Position numbers and translations under genes: made by a program. A DNA stretch of 64,000 nucleotides. Origin: Scatophagus argus (taxonomy: Eukaryota > Chordata > Actinopteri > Scatophagidae). The stretch covers positions 15,237,872 to 15,301,871 of the forward strand of contig NC_058499.1 in assembly GCF_020382885.2 (NCBI RefSeq). The letters run 5' to 3'. Position 1 is the stretch's first letter; each line of letters begins with the position of its first letter. Below are positions 43,884 to 55,960 of the stretch, piece after piece. Under the pieces are notes generated by a model. It ran no database searches, was not told the origin of the DNA, and saw only the letters and a list, made by a program, of their open reading frames with translations.

Positions 43884-44164
43884 CATCATTTAAGTTTATA
43901 AGCACTTAAATTCCATGAAAATGATGAACACAACTAACAGTATGTTGTAAATTTTTACTACCAGGCTAAAGGTTTTTAAGGTCACTCATGAGACTTATGC
44001 AAATCATAAAAGTGTTCATATTTTTCAGGCACCAGTTCCTTGGCACGCTGCAGAAGAACAAAGAACAAAAAACCCTTCAAATAAACTATCAGCTAAAACA
44101 TATTTTATTCCAAATGATCAATTAAAAACAGCAGCACTCCTACACAGCAAAATCAGCATACCCA
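43884..44164 (+). repeat. Left arm of a long inverted repeat
   Basis: Nearly identical to the reverse complement of 44839-45044. It contains two segments of roughly 40-50 bp that the other arm lacks. It includes the transposon-type end CACAGCAAAA at its inner side. Confidence 0.85.
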
Positions 44165-44568
44165 AATCAACTCTATCAGAGTTAATTCCAACACTTTTAA
44201 AGTGTGTATATGGGTCCACACCACAAATAGTTAATTTTACTCTTTTTGAAGTGTTGGTATCTTAATACTCTAAACAAGTTACTATTCACTATTCAAAGAG
44301 TCAAAATCCAACACTTTCCAGCATTAACCAGTGTTAGTTTTTCTCAACTTTAGTGTATAGTGTTAGACATTAACTTTCTCAGTGTTTTAAAACATGTAAC
44401 AGTATGGAACAATGTATGCTACCTCATTGTCATTAGAGTATTGTTTATCAAAGGGTCTAAAATAAGTCAACTTATCAACACAGATGATATCATGTTCATT
44501 ATTTTTCCCCTCTACACAAAATGCATGAAAGTGGTCACCAAAATACATTGTATTAACAGCACAACCTA

Positions 44569-44832
44569 TTACAAAAGCATGCTGTTCATATATTCCAATG
44601 TTGCAGATCTTTTTGAAAATGTCCGGAGAACTGTTTCTCTTACTTGGCTCTGAACATCACAAATAACTTCCTCCATTGAACAAACTATTGCTTGTACAGT
44701 ACTTTCAGAAAGACCAGAGGTTTGTAAATGTGCAACAATTGACCCACACATTGATGTCAATTTTATCAACCACCTTATGGGAGGATACAGGTGGGACCTG
44801 CAACATGGAGTGAGAAGTTGTTGGCTGATCAC
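44569..44832 (-). pseudogene. Transposon-associated ORF fragment (SMEE-type repeat domain)
   Basis: An 87-codon frame with LTSMCGSIVAHLQTSG, then SESTVQAIVCSMEEVICDVQ and VRETVLRTF. I recall similar helical segments in multicopy teleost proteins whose genes travel with DNA transposons. No upstream exon is evident nearby, and the frame ends inside the inverted-repeat loop. The function is unknown; a fragment is the likeliest reading. Confidence 0.45.
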
Positions 44833-44838
44833 TGGAAA

Positions 44839-45044
44839 TTGGGTATGCTGATTTTGCTGTGTAGGAGTGCTGCTGTTTTTAATTGATCATTTGGAATAAA
44901 ATATGTTTTAGCTGATAGTTTATTTGAAAGGTTTTTTTGTTCTTTGTTCTTTTTTATGATTGGCATAAGTCTCATGAGTGAACACAACTGTTAGTTGTGT
45001 TCATCATTTTCATGGAATTTAAGTGCTTACAAACTTAAATGATG
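44839..45044 (-). repeat. Right arm of a long inverted repeat
   Basis: Reverse complement of the left arm 43884-44164, shorter by two internal gaps. The two arms enclose about 670 bp. Confidence 0.85.
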
Positions 45045-45239
45045 TAGGGGGCAGGAGATGTAACGGCAACAGGATAGCTGACATATCACCATCCCATCCT
45101 TAGAAACAAAATGTGTATTAAAAGAGAACAAAAACTCAAGTGGCAACTGGAGAGAAAACAAACCAAAACAAACCACACTTACCAGATTTATTCTCAGTCA
45201 CAGGGTCAAAGACTGTCAGCAGCTCCTCAACTTAAAGAT

Positions 45240-47015
45240 TTGAAGGAAGATTCTGGCATTCTGTGATGACTTTGTTCTTGAAATATGAGCCAAACATGAG
45301 GGAAAAATCTTGTTCAATCTTTAAGCAGAGACACAATGCCCATGTACAGGTTAATTTAACTTGGAGAGGAGCAGCAAATATTTGAACTACTACTAAAAAT
45401 GTCTCTGGATGCAGTCATTCATCCAGGTCATGTTATGTCCAAGAGTTTAAATCGAGGCAACTGGATTCATGGATTTTTTTCTGAAGATGCTTCCTCAGTT
45501 CTGCTGAGGAGAACAGAGGAAGCCTCTCGGAGGAGTGGAAAAGTGTCTTCAGAAAAAAAATCCATGAATCCAGTTGCCTCGATTCAAACTCTTGACATAC
45601 TATTAAAAATCAGAATGTCCTCATCAGTCCAGGAATGTCAAGGAAACGAGGGAATACATCCAAGACCGAAGATGCTGCATCCTTGTCATGAACCACCTTC
45701 TGTCTGTACTCAAATGTTGCTCTCATTTTCTCGTTGGTCTCATTTCATCGTTGGTGTTGCGTTGAACAGTCTTCAGCCTCCAGGCAAGATAGCCAGTATT
45801 GGCCACTGGATCATAGTAATGTTCCTGTTTAAACACAAATAGACATGTACACAAGCACCCAAAAAGGTTAAATTGATAGAGAAATCTAGCCAAATCATGA
45901 AAATAGAGTTTTGGACTTTATGTAGGCATTTGGAACTTACATATCCATTTTTAGAGTATGGATCCTGCAGGTATGGAAAAAGAGTCACAACTCCAAGGGC
46001 ATAGCTAGTCCGCACACTAGTTGGTGGAATCCTTCTTTAAAAAAAAAAAAAAAAAAAAATTAACATGTGTGCCCAAAGTACAATTTCAGATTAAAATTAA
46101 GAGACCAGAAATTCTTACCCATGTGACTGAATCATGTCTGCAACCAGAATGTTCACCATGCATCTACGCACTACATCTGACAGTGATTTAGTTTTGGCAT
46201 ACTCTAAAAGTTTCTTCACCCTTTGCATTGGACCTTAGCACAATTTCAACCATCAGGAGAAATACAAAAGCAATTTTATCCAAATAATACCTATCCAGAA
46301 AATTTTAGCATTTAGTTTGAGTTTTAGTGGGCAGAAAAATAGTGCATAAGACTTGTAACTAAAAACTTTCCATGCAACTTTTTTTAGGCAGATGAAGCAA
46401 TCACATTTGTTTAATTAAATTTAATATCAAGATCAGTAACCAGTATTGAGCAATTTTAAAAATCTAACACATCTGTGAAAGCTTTTAAGGTTCACCTGGC
46501 TTGCTTCATCACGATCCAGCTCATTCAAGTCCCTCTTTCTTGTGGATGTTAGGATAACGGTTGAATCAGACAAAACTGAAGAAGCAGGTGATGCTGAAGG
46601 GTTATTTGAATGTCCAGATCTTCAAAATGGTCCACAGAGAAATAAAATAATACCACAACACACCAATCAGTGAAAGCTGAATACAAATAAACATGACAAA
46701 TGAAATCATTTATAAGCATCTTTCGCAAAAACATCTAAAAGTAATCAATTAATATTAATATATCTTAATGACTCAAAATTATGGAAAAATACACCAGCCC
46801 TGGAATATCAGCCATGTACCAATAGTAATACTGATGCATAGCACATTAGCTAATACACATATGCCTTTAGTATCTTTACCTGCTACTGGACACCGGCAGC
46901 TTATAACCTTGAAGTTCAGGACACCAGACTTTACCAGCTCATCAAATATGTCTGCATCGACTTCAGTGCCCGAAGCACGTGATACTACGTCCCACTTTTC
47001 TCCTTTGTGAATTTG
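45240..47015 (-). pseudogene. Broken multi-exon transposon-borne gene, unknown function
   Basis: A chain of minus-strand blocks with splice-like borders. About 47010-46880 reads KWDVVSRASGTEVDADIF..VKSGVLNFKVISCRC; 46619-46496 includes STVILTSTRKRDLNELDRDE. About 46234-46119 reads VKKLLEYAKTKSLSDVVRRC..VADMIQSHG, 46031-45941 IPPTSVRTSYALGVVTLFPY..DPYSKNGY, and 45824-45723 EHYYDPVANTGYLAWRLKTV..RPTRK then stop. About 45660-45605 reads VFPRFLDIPGLMRTF then stop, and about 45320-45250 reads DFSLMFGSYFKNKVITEC. The order and wording match a multicopy teleost protein family I recall (YALGIVTLFPYLKDPYSK..GYLAWRLKTVQR). Stops and a fold-back insertion between the last two blocks indicate it is no longer intact. 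Confidence 0.5.
45434..45599. repeat. Nested fold-back (about 55-bp inverted arms)
   Basis: 45434-45488 and 45543-45599 are inverted copies (shared core ATCGAGGCAACTGGATTCAT). They enclose a second stem GCTTCCTC (45489-45496) with GAGGAAGC (45516-45523) and an inner GTTCT/AGAAC stem. The whole block can fold into a single long hairpin. It appears inserted in the pseudogene. Confidence 0.9.
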
Positions 47016-47222
47016 TTATTGAAGACAAAACACAGAAAGCAAGAATTGTTCAGAACAGTTCAAATATTTACGATATTTATGCTGATAACTTGGTGTATCA
47101 GTGTATACAAACCCTCATGAAGAAATTGGAGGTAATCACAGTTTTCATTTCTCTGTGGAACTTTGATGTACTTCTGGACTCCTCCGTATTGCCCCTTTGC
47201 CAGCATTTTCTGTATAAATCAT

Positions 47223-47260
<38 letters not shown>

Positions 47261-47281
47261 TATACATACATACGTGTGTGC

Positions 47282-47312
<31 letters not shown>
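47223..47312. repeat. (TA)n(CA)n(TG)n compound microsatellite
   Basis: About 10 TA units, 9 CA units, a short CATA linker, then about 17 TG units. The CA and TG halves are complementary. Confidence 0.95.
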
Positions 47313-47314
<2 letters not shown>

Positions 47315-50300
47315 AGGGAGTCAGCACGCTACATAATTCACAATGCAGCACATTGTAAACCAAAATCGCATGTTAACAAATCAGTTTTCTTACCACAAGA
47401 AATACCAAGAGAACTTCTGCCGGTTTCACTAAGGACCAGTGGATAAAACCAAAATGACATAAATAAAGTCTTCGTTATTCATGTGGTAACAGAAACTTCT
47501 GTAAATATGGAAATTTTTACCCTACATAAAACACAATAGTAGTACAAAAATATCTTTTCTCTGTACACGTTGGAAATATTGCAACACCGTATTAATGACG
47601 AAAAACGTGACAGAATACTGCAGCTACAATAAAACGCTATGACCCCTGAGTTTTCAACTCGAGACAACAGCAGGAGACTAGAAGTTGTTTTACGTCAGCA
47701 GTCATACACTGGCGATGTTTACTATCTGCTACAGAATGCATATAATACTTTGTGTAGTACAACAAACAGAGGAGAGCAGTGTAGCTGCAGTACAGGAGCT
47801 AACTTAACCGGCGGGCGGTAGCACATAGCGCTAATTGTTCATCGTCTTGCTAGCGCCACTAGTCTATGCCAGCTTTGCCAATGTCCTGTATTTCCCCTTA
47901 AAAATAAAGCTTATATGAACCCATGGCATCTCAATTTTATTGCGGGCTGGTGAAAACTCTTGCTTTTCGTTTATTTAGACAGGTACTGGGCAGACTAACT
48001 TAACACGGTTTAGCTAACGCTAACACACATCAAATTTGCAGCTAATGCCCACTAATCTTAATAAAATATCTGTGAAATGGTTAGAGCCAATATTTACATT
48101 GACTGTGAAACTGTGCATGAATTAGCATTGACTAAATTTCGGATAGCCGAGTAAATTGTTTGCGTTAGCTTGGCGAGCGCCTACAGCGCTGTACTGAGTC
48201 TTCACAAAGCATACAGAGTGCGAGTTAATGAGGCACATTAACGTTAAACATAATGTTATACACATATTCATCACATTTACTTACCAAACAACATCATCTC
48301 AGCTGGAGAAAAGTTCAATCTGCAGCTCCCAGAATCACTACGTTAGCAGTCTACTACCGAGGCATGTATGAGGGGGCGGGGTTGATGAGTTAACACCTGA
48401 GGAGTCATTTCCATGTGCGGAGTTCATGTTTAAAATAAGAGAGTAAAATGTCATTCACTGACACAGAGTTAATTCACAAACACTCCGTTCTGACACTCCA
48501 TACTAACACCAGCTATTTGTCCCCAGAGAGTAAAACCTAAAATATTTGACTCTATTAAGAGTTTAATAAACTCTACTCCTAACTAAATTTTGCCAACACC
48601 AGAAATTTAACTCTTCTGCTTTTGCTGTGTACATCATGAAAAACAATCGGCTGCATTCAGATATCTTGTATGTTAGATACTGTCACTTGTGTGTTAGTGT
48701 GCAAAATCCTTTTTTTAAAAAAAATATTTGCAGCTGCTGGATTCCTCAGAATCACATACTTTTGTCTGTATAGTGTACAGGATCTGGCCTGGCCTTTTGA
48801 ACACGGACTAAGTGCGGTCTCAAACTGTTCCAGAATATGTCTGTAGGTTTAAGACCATAGTAGAGGATTATTTTAAGACTATGTGAGAGTAGATACATGG
48901 TATTTTTCTCAACTGACCCAACCGTGATGATGGAATGTGTTTTGAATGAAAAGACACTGACAACCAAATAGATCCATACAAGATCTGGTTTACTTGGTCC
49001 CATAACGATGTGTGGTGTTAAGGTTGCAATACTCTGCGATTCAGTTGATCATCAGTGACCTGGGATTTATCAATGACACTACTCTAGTGTGAAACATGTA
49101 GTATCCTCTGTCCAACATGAAAACAGTATCTGTAGGGACGTTTTGGACTAAAACTCATGATAGGATGTTATGTTTTTTTTTGTGTAACTGAGCACAGAAT
49201 CAGTACTAGCACTGCTTATAAAAGGACAAATAAATATACAAGAATCATTCTGATTTTTGATTCTTCCATTTGTATATCTAATGTTTTCCATTTTGCTAAT
49301 TTTGACCGTTATTCAGTGTGACTGATGTGGTTTAAATGTATTTTGAAAAACTTTTCAGACTCATTTACTGATGTTCATGTATTAAACAGCACAGGGAACA
49401 GCTCCAGAGAAGTTTAATTCTGCCTGTGAAGGTAATCCATAACTTTGAATGAAAAGCCGTAAGTGTTTTGCAAAGTAGCATCAGAATACTAATAAGAGGC
49501 AATATACTTGAAAGAACTTCTGTTCACTTTCTTATTAATGTGCAAATTGCTTGCTTCTATTTTCTGCATCTGAACAAATGTATAGAACTTCCTCTGGGGC
49601 ATTTTTTGGTCCAATTTCTGTGTTTTCCTGTCAAAAATGAACTGCTGAGCTGCTTGCTGCGATTACATTGACTCTTCTTTCGAGCACAGCTCATGGTCAA
49701 CGAAATTCCTTATTCCAGCATTACATCCTGTAATTATCCATTACAGTAATATAGGGGTTTTAAAAATCAGTCTTATTGCTTCTTCAACTTGACCCTGAGA
49801 GCTGCTACTTTCTTTTTTCCCCTCACCATCAGATGACTTTTTAAAACTTTGTAAATTTAAAATTTGTGCTGCTCTTGTACTGTATAATGTATTTATCCCC
49901 TGCCCATTTTGAGCTCTCACTTGTAACCCCAAACTGAAGCTGCCTAAATTGAAACTCTCCAGTGGTATCATTTGATATACAAAATCATAACAACAAAGAG
50001 ACAAAAAAGTCTAAAATTAGCACCAATGTCAATATTGTTGTGGAGTTTGGGGGTGTATTATATCCATACTGGGGTTTTAGAGACAATATGTCTCTGAATT
50101 GGCCCAGTTGCATATAAAGTCACTTCCTACCAGCCCATATTTACTGTCTCAGTGACAGAAGTTGCCCTCTGCATGCAGCATTGGGTTGTTGGTGGATGTG
50201 GTTGTTTAGTCATAATCTGTGAAGAGGAATGTCGTGTAGCGTCAAAAATGAGATATTTTCCCTTGCATATTTCCAAGAAATAAATGCCTGCCTGATCATG

Positions 50301-53300
50301 ACCAGAGACAGTGTACAAGCTTCAAAAAGACAGGCCTGTGTTTGTGTCATCTGCAGGCAATGCTGGGATAATTGGCTGCAAAACAATGTTTGGTGTAAAG
50401 GCAATCTGTATAGCTGTACCCTGGTTTGGATTACTGTCTTATACCCAAAGCTGTTAACTGACATTGCAGTTACAACAATCATTAATAAATCGTTTTTTAT
50501 GCTGTTGGCCAATTATAAATTAAAAGTGGCAAGTGTTATTAGCTGTTTTGTCCTAATAGACCATTTAAATCCTCTGTTTCCTTTATAATTATGCTACACT
50601 GGAGATGCAGATAGCCTGTTTCAAAGGAAGTTAAGTTGTTTCCAAACTGTTGCTGTGAACAATAAACTATGTTAACATATTGTGACAAGCTCCATTACTC
50701 TGTCTTCTTAAACAATGGGGCTATGGAGCCTGCCACATAGCAGCCGAGAGTGAAAAAGAGAGGAGATCTAATGAATTATGCAGAAAGAGCGTTCTCCCAG
50801 CCTGACAGTCTGAAACCAGCCTGGAGAAAATTGTAAGAGAAGTACGAGTCAGTGCAGCCATCACAAATCCCCCTCCCCTTCCCCCAGGGACCGCCGAGGC
50901 CAAGGCCTGTCAGTCAAGCGCCCCCTCCCTAAACTGTAATCTGGGGACAGCACTGAGAAGCCTGCAGGTCTGTTAAAGCGCTGAAAAGATGCCCCAGAAA
51001 CCAATTCATGGCACTCTAGGTTCCTGTCAGAGAGACGGGAAGGGGAGGAAAAGACACAGCAAATGTTCCTAAATTGCTAACAACAAGCCTCAGTCTGGTT
51101 CCACTCAGAAACCACACAACCCAGGCTGGTATACCCATCTGCCCATCTGCCCTGTGCACACTTTATGAAGAGCGCTCAATCACAATCACCAGTCCTGACC
51201 TGAGTGAATGTGTGCAGAGGGGCGAATTCACAATCATCTGACTGTCTGACCTCTGCCTTGTCAGCACACGGAGTGAGAGAATTTCCTTTTTATTTTAATG
51301 ATGCACGGCTTCCCTCCCTGGTAGGCAGCTGAGTACAGGGCAACAAGACCGCAGTCTGGTAATGAGAGGCCAGAAGGTTCAGGTGTCTTCAAACCGCAAC
51401 ACATAGAAGAGACTTAATACCGACGTGTTTTCACCAGCCCTGGAGGAAACAGAGAGCTGGATGAATATTCATGGGGTGGTGATGAATGGTGTTGCCTACA
51501 GCATCGTGCCACTTTGAAAGCCCTCATGCTGCTTCTTTTATCACAGGGAGGTCCTTGCCACTGAACCTCACGGGCCACAACACAGCACCCCAGCATCCAG
51601 CTACCAATTATCATCTGAGATCATTAACTTGTTATGTTGACACAAACACAGCAATTTCAGATGCCCTTCTTTATTCAAATGACCCTATTCATGAGGAGTG
51701 GCTGACTGAGTTGATTGGATTTCTTTCTCGTATGCATCGCAATCACTCAACAAGTGATGTTTGGACACAAAATTAATGAACAGCATGCAGTGCTTTGAAC
51801 TGCGAGAGCACTGTGTTCAGAGATGGATAAACAAGCTTCATAATATCTTTCAAAGTATGCATCAGCACAGATTGATACAGTAATGGCATGCTGTTGAATG
51901 TTTATACTTTGTTCCATTCAGGCAGCAGCCTCCTCATAATGATGGTAAGTCAACAGGCAAAGAGATAAAGGGAATGGAGGGATGGAGGTGGAGAGGGGTG
52001 GCAGGGTGGAAGGCCGGGGGATTGAGCAGCGTCATGTTCAGCAGCCCCAGACGGGTGATTCATACCGGCCTCATCACTGGCAACAGACAGGACATCCAGG
52101 CCTTTATTACCTCCATCCATCACCATCACTTCATCAATCTGAGCTCCTGTGAGACAGCTCTTCAACCAGTCCCCAAACACCCATCCCAACTTGCTGCTGG
52201 ACAGAGATTTACACCCACCCACTAACACCCTCTCGCTCTCTTGCTTTAACACACACACATATACACAAACACACAAAACAAGAGATGAGCTTGTATGTCG
52301 ACTTTAGACACGCTTGCGCACACACACAGGGAAAGACGCAAAAAGAGAGGGAATGTCTAAAGGCCATTCTGCAACCAGACGTGGTGTGAAGCTGTTCCCC
52401 TAAGGGCCTCTGGCTGACAGACTATCCTGCATTCTGAAAGCCACTTACACTTCAGCCGCATCATGCCACCTGCTGATGCTGACCAATATGTCGGGGGGGC
52501 AAATCATGATGGATACACTGAGTTGTGGGAGGAATCATTAAATCATTCCCACTACTCTCCACATTAAAAACCCTACAACCTCTTCAATACATCCATAACA
52601 TGGGACTTGATTTCCTTACAAAATATCATGAACGCCTTTACAGTCACATGTAATACAAAATAACAGGCCCCCAATAAAGGATACCCTGCTGTTGTTGTTG
52701 TTATTGTGTTGGAGAGGTGCTGAATGAATTCTGGTAATTTTGAAGATTGTAGTTTGTGGTGGTGTTGAATTCGAATGCATAGTATTTTAAAAGGCTGGCA
52801 TCAATTTGCCTTTTTTAATGACAGTCTATCCTTTGAAAACGCTAATACCCACATTGTGTTCGTCAGTCTCTCAGTACGTTCTGACTGACCTTGTCTGTGC
52901 TGGTCAGCCTGAAGCCCAGTGGTTCCTGCTGAAGACTCAAACTGTAAAGGTTCAATAAATAACCACATTTTGGATGCAGAAGCATGAGTCATAGAAGAGT
53001 ATATAGCTAAAAGAACAGAGTCCTAAGGAAAGGCAGGCAGAACAAAAGGAGGGAAAGCTAAGACATAAGCACAATAGACAATCTGACAGGGAATATATAT
53101 ACTGCACAGCTGATGAGGGGAAGTGGAAACATGTGAGCGGGGAAGGTCAAGTGATAGTAAAGATGGGAAAGTGGTTCCTGCAGGCCAGGAGGGAGTGGAT
53201 TATGACAGGAGAAATAACATGTTGCAGCAAAAGCAGAGCAGACAGGAGAAGAGAAGAGCTCTCTTAAGCTGGGACACAAAACTTTAAATCAGTATTAATT

Positions 53301-55432
53301 GATTATCTTTCCACTTAAGGGCAGTGGAACAAGCTGAAAACACTGACACATTATCACTGTAGAAGGTTAATATGGGGAACGTGTTGGCATTTACCTATTA
53401 CACATCCTGCAGCAACTGAGCAACATTAGCATTCATTTGAAGGTGTGTTTATGTCCACCTGATGAATGTAAATCCAATACTGATTCTCCCTTTAGCTCTG
53501 CTTTGGACTCCAGCCAGCTGTTAACTTTGTCTTTCCTCCATTTGTTGCTGGGAAGCTAAAATAAAATGGGTTAATCAAAGCTTTTCTGTTGAAAACTGGT
53601 GCCTGCTGGAAACGAGGACGGAAAACCAAAATAAAGAGTCTAGAAACATTAAAATGCACAGTGGACCAATGGAGAAATGCAGAGTCAAGAAATAATTCTC
53701 TGTGGGTTCATTACTATCTTTTCACATCTAATCATTCGATCCCTTGTTGATATACATATTCTGAGTGGTGCAGCTTTAAAAATGGGTTACAAATACAGTT
53801 ACTTACAAAAAATATAGTTACTTACAAAAAAAGCTAAATCATTTCCTTAAAATGAAAAGAAAAAAAGCTGGGCACTGTAGTGTTTAGCAAATGTTAAGAA
53901 GTAAATGGAGCATTTGTTGAAGACTGCATTTGGTGGAGGATTAATGCATGTTTGATGCTGGTGAAGACTTATGCAGAGCAGAACAGTTTATGTGGGAATG
54001 ATTCAAAATAAAGTACAGCACGTGTCTGAGGACAGGGGATACAGTGTGGAGGTGATTTACCGACGCTCTGGGGACAAGAAGGCACAGCAGGCAGGAACAG
54101 AAGACAAAGGATGTGGAAAAGGAGCAAGAGACAGCCAGGGATCAGCAAAAATGGCGGGTAGAGCTGGAATATTTTCACACCTTACTGGACAGAGGATTTA
54201 TTTTGCCCAAGCCAGAGGTACTTATGGACAGACAAACCAGGACAGTTCTGCCAAGTTTTGTTTTGTTTATATCTCATTGGAATTAAATGTGTTTTGTGAG
54301 ACAATTAATACTTGTCTTAGTTAAGTTTACAATTGTACAGAAAACAGGAGTGAGAATATTTTCTTTCCTTACAAATCAATGGCTATTTTGTCCTGCCCAG
54401 TAGGCTCAGTATGTGCTGTAGTCAGAGACAAAATACAAAAGCAAGTCGGCCAAATGTAACAATCCAAACTTGCATAAATCCATTCTAATACAATCCAAAA
54501 GAGAGCTGAATCAACACCTCAAAATAAGTGAGTGTTTATTGCCGGTGGATTGGGTTGCATCAAACTGTTCATGTGCCCTCTGCACACAGAGAGCACAGTG
54601 TTTACTATAGGTAAGCCATTGGCATAAAAATAAAGTTCAGAATTATTCTTGAAAAAATAACTTGCCTTTTGTTTATATCATTAAACTGGCACATGATGAA
54701 TGTTTTGCTCTAAAATATGTTCCCAATGTGCTGGTTTTCTGCTCATGGGCTGCAGAACTTTCACACTTAAATAAATCATAGTTTCAAATTAGTGTTGTAT
54801 GCACACGTTGAGTAAAGAAGTACATAGTCCACGAGACCATGACATTGTGTCATATTGATTTGTGGCTGCTATTATACACACCTCTGTTATAGTATGTGAT
54901 GTAACACAGAGGGTGTCATGAAAGAGTATGAATATAGTCATCTTAGGGGGAGATAAATCAATGTTCAGTTCAAACATTTCACACTGAGCCCAGTAATGTT
55001 ATTGATTTAGGCACCATGCGTAGTGCTCCATCAGCGGCTCTAATTTATCTGAAAAGAAAAAAAAAAATCTTGAATATGCTCAGTTTTCTTTTTGTGCTCA
55101 GAACAAAAAAACACTGTGAGGGTAACACGGCTTCTCTGAGAAATTTACTTGCTTGACCACATGATGTAAGTGATGACAGGGTGGAGAGATGGAAGTGAGA
55201 GGCTTAACAGAGGCAGAAAAGGGAAAGCACTTTTAATGTAAGTGTCCATCAGGTGTGGATGTTTGGGTAATGGCGGTTTCCTTGGTGACAAAGCAAACAG
55301 CAAATACACTAAGAGAAGTAGATGTTTTGTGCTTTTGGGGGTACAAGTTGTGAATCTGGTTTTACAAATACCTCCCTGAGTGCTTTATTGAGATGTGTTC
55401 ACTGTGTTTAGTTCACAGTCTGTTAGCATGTC

Positions 55433-55448
55433 TGTGTGTGTATGTGCA

Positions 55449-55499
<51 letters not shown>
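55433..55499. repeat. (TG)n-(AG)n compound microsatellite
   Basis: Roughly 20 TG units with interruptions, then about 13 AG units. Confidence 0.95.
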
Positions 55500-55503
<4 letters not shown>

Positions 55504-55912
55504 TCTGTGTGATTGTTAGTGGGTTTATATGCATCAGGATGTAGGATATTACATTCACACCCTCACACGCAGATATAAATAGGCGGCCCAGAGCACACGG
55601 GAAACTGAATAATAATTTGTTTCACTGGCAGATATTCAAACTTACAGACTGTCACTGTAGTGTTATGCAGAGCAAGCAGAATTTGAAAGCAAATATTTGG
55701 TGTGTACTGCAATAAATTCAATCTGCAGCTTATTTTTGACTATACAGATGAGATTTATTGTAGGGCAGATTTGTGATCATTATACAAATTATATCATTTC
55801 ATCTCCTCCGCTTCTTCTCACTTGCTGTACTGATTTGTGTGACAAATGAGTGAGTCAGTAAATGTGTTTGTAGGTTTTGTGCTTTTCTGGTTTTATCTCG
55901 GGCACCCACGGT

Positions 55913-55960
55913 GTGTGTATGTGTGTGTGTGTGTGTGCGTGTGAGTGAGTGAGTGCGTGT
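55913..55960. repeat. (GT)n/(GTGA)n microsatellite
   Basis: GT units grading into GAGT and GCGT units. Confidence 0.9.

Larger units (their letters stand above)
44143..48629 (-). mobile_element. Decayed DNA transposon of a teleost gene-bearing family (tentative boundaries)
   Basis: The left end CACAGCAAAATCAG and the right end (reverse complement CACAGCAAAAGCAG) agree at 13 of 14 bases. Each is flanked by TA (44141-44142 and 48630-48631), a possible 2-bp target duplication. Both subterminal regions carry many short AGAGTTAA, AACTCT and CAACACT motifs. The inside holds remnants of a spliced minus-strand gene. The superfamily is not established. The left end also occurs inverted at 44851-44867, so the true left boundary could be different. 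Confidence 0.5.
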
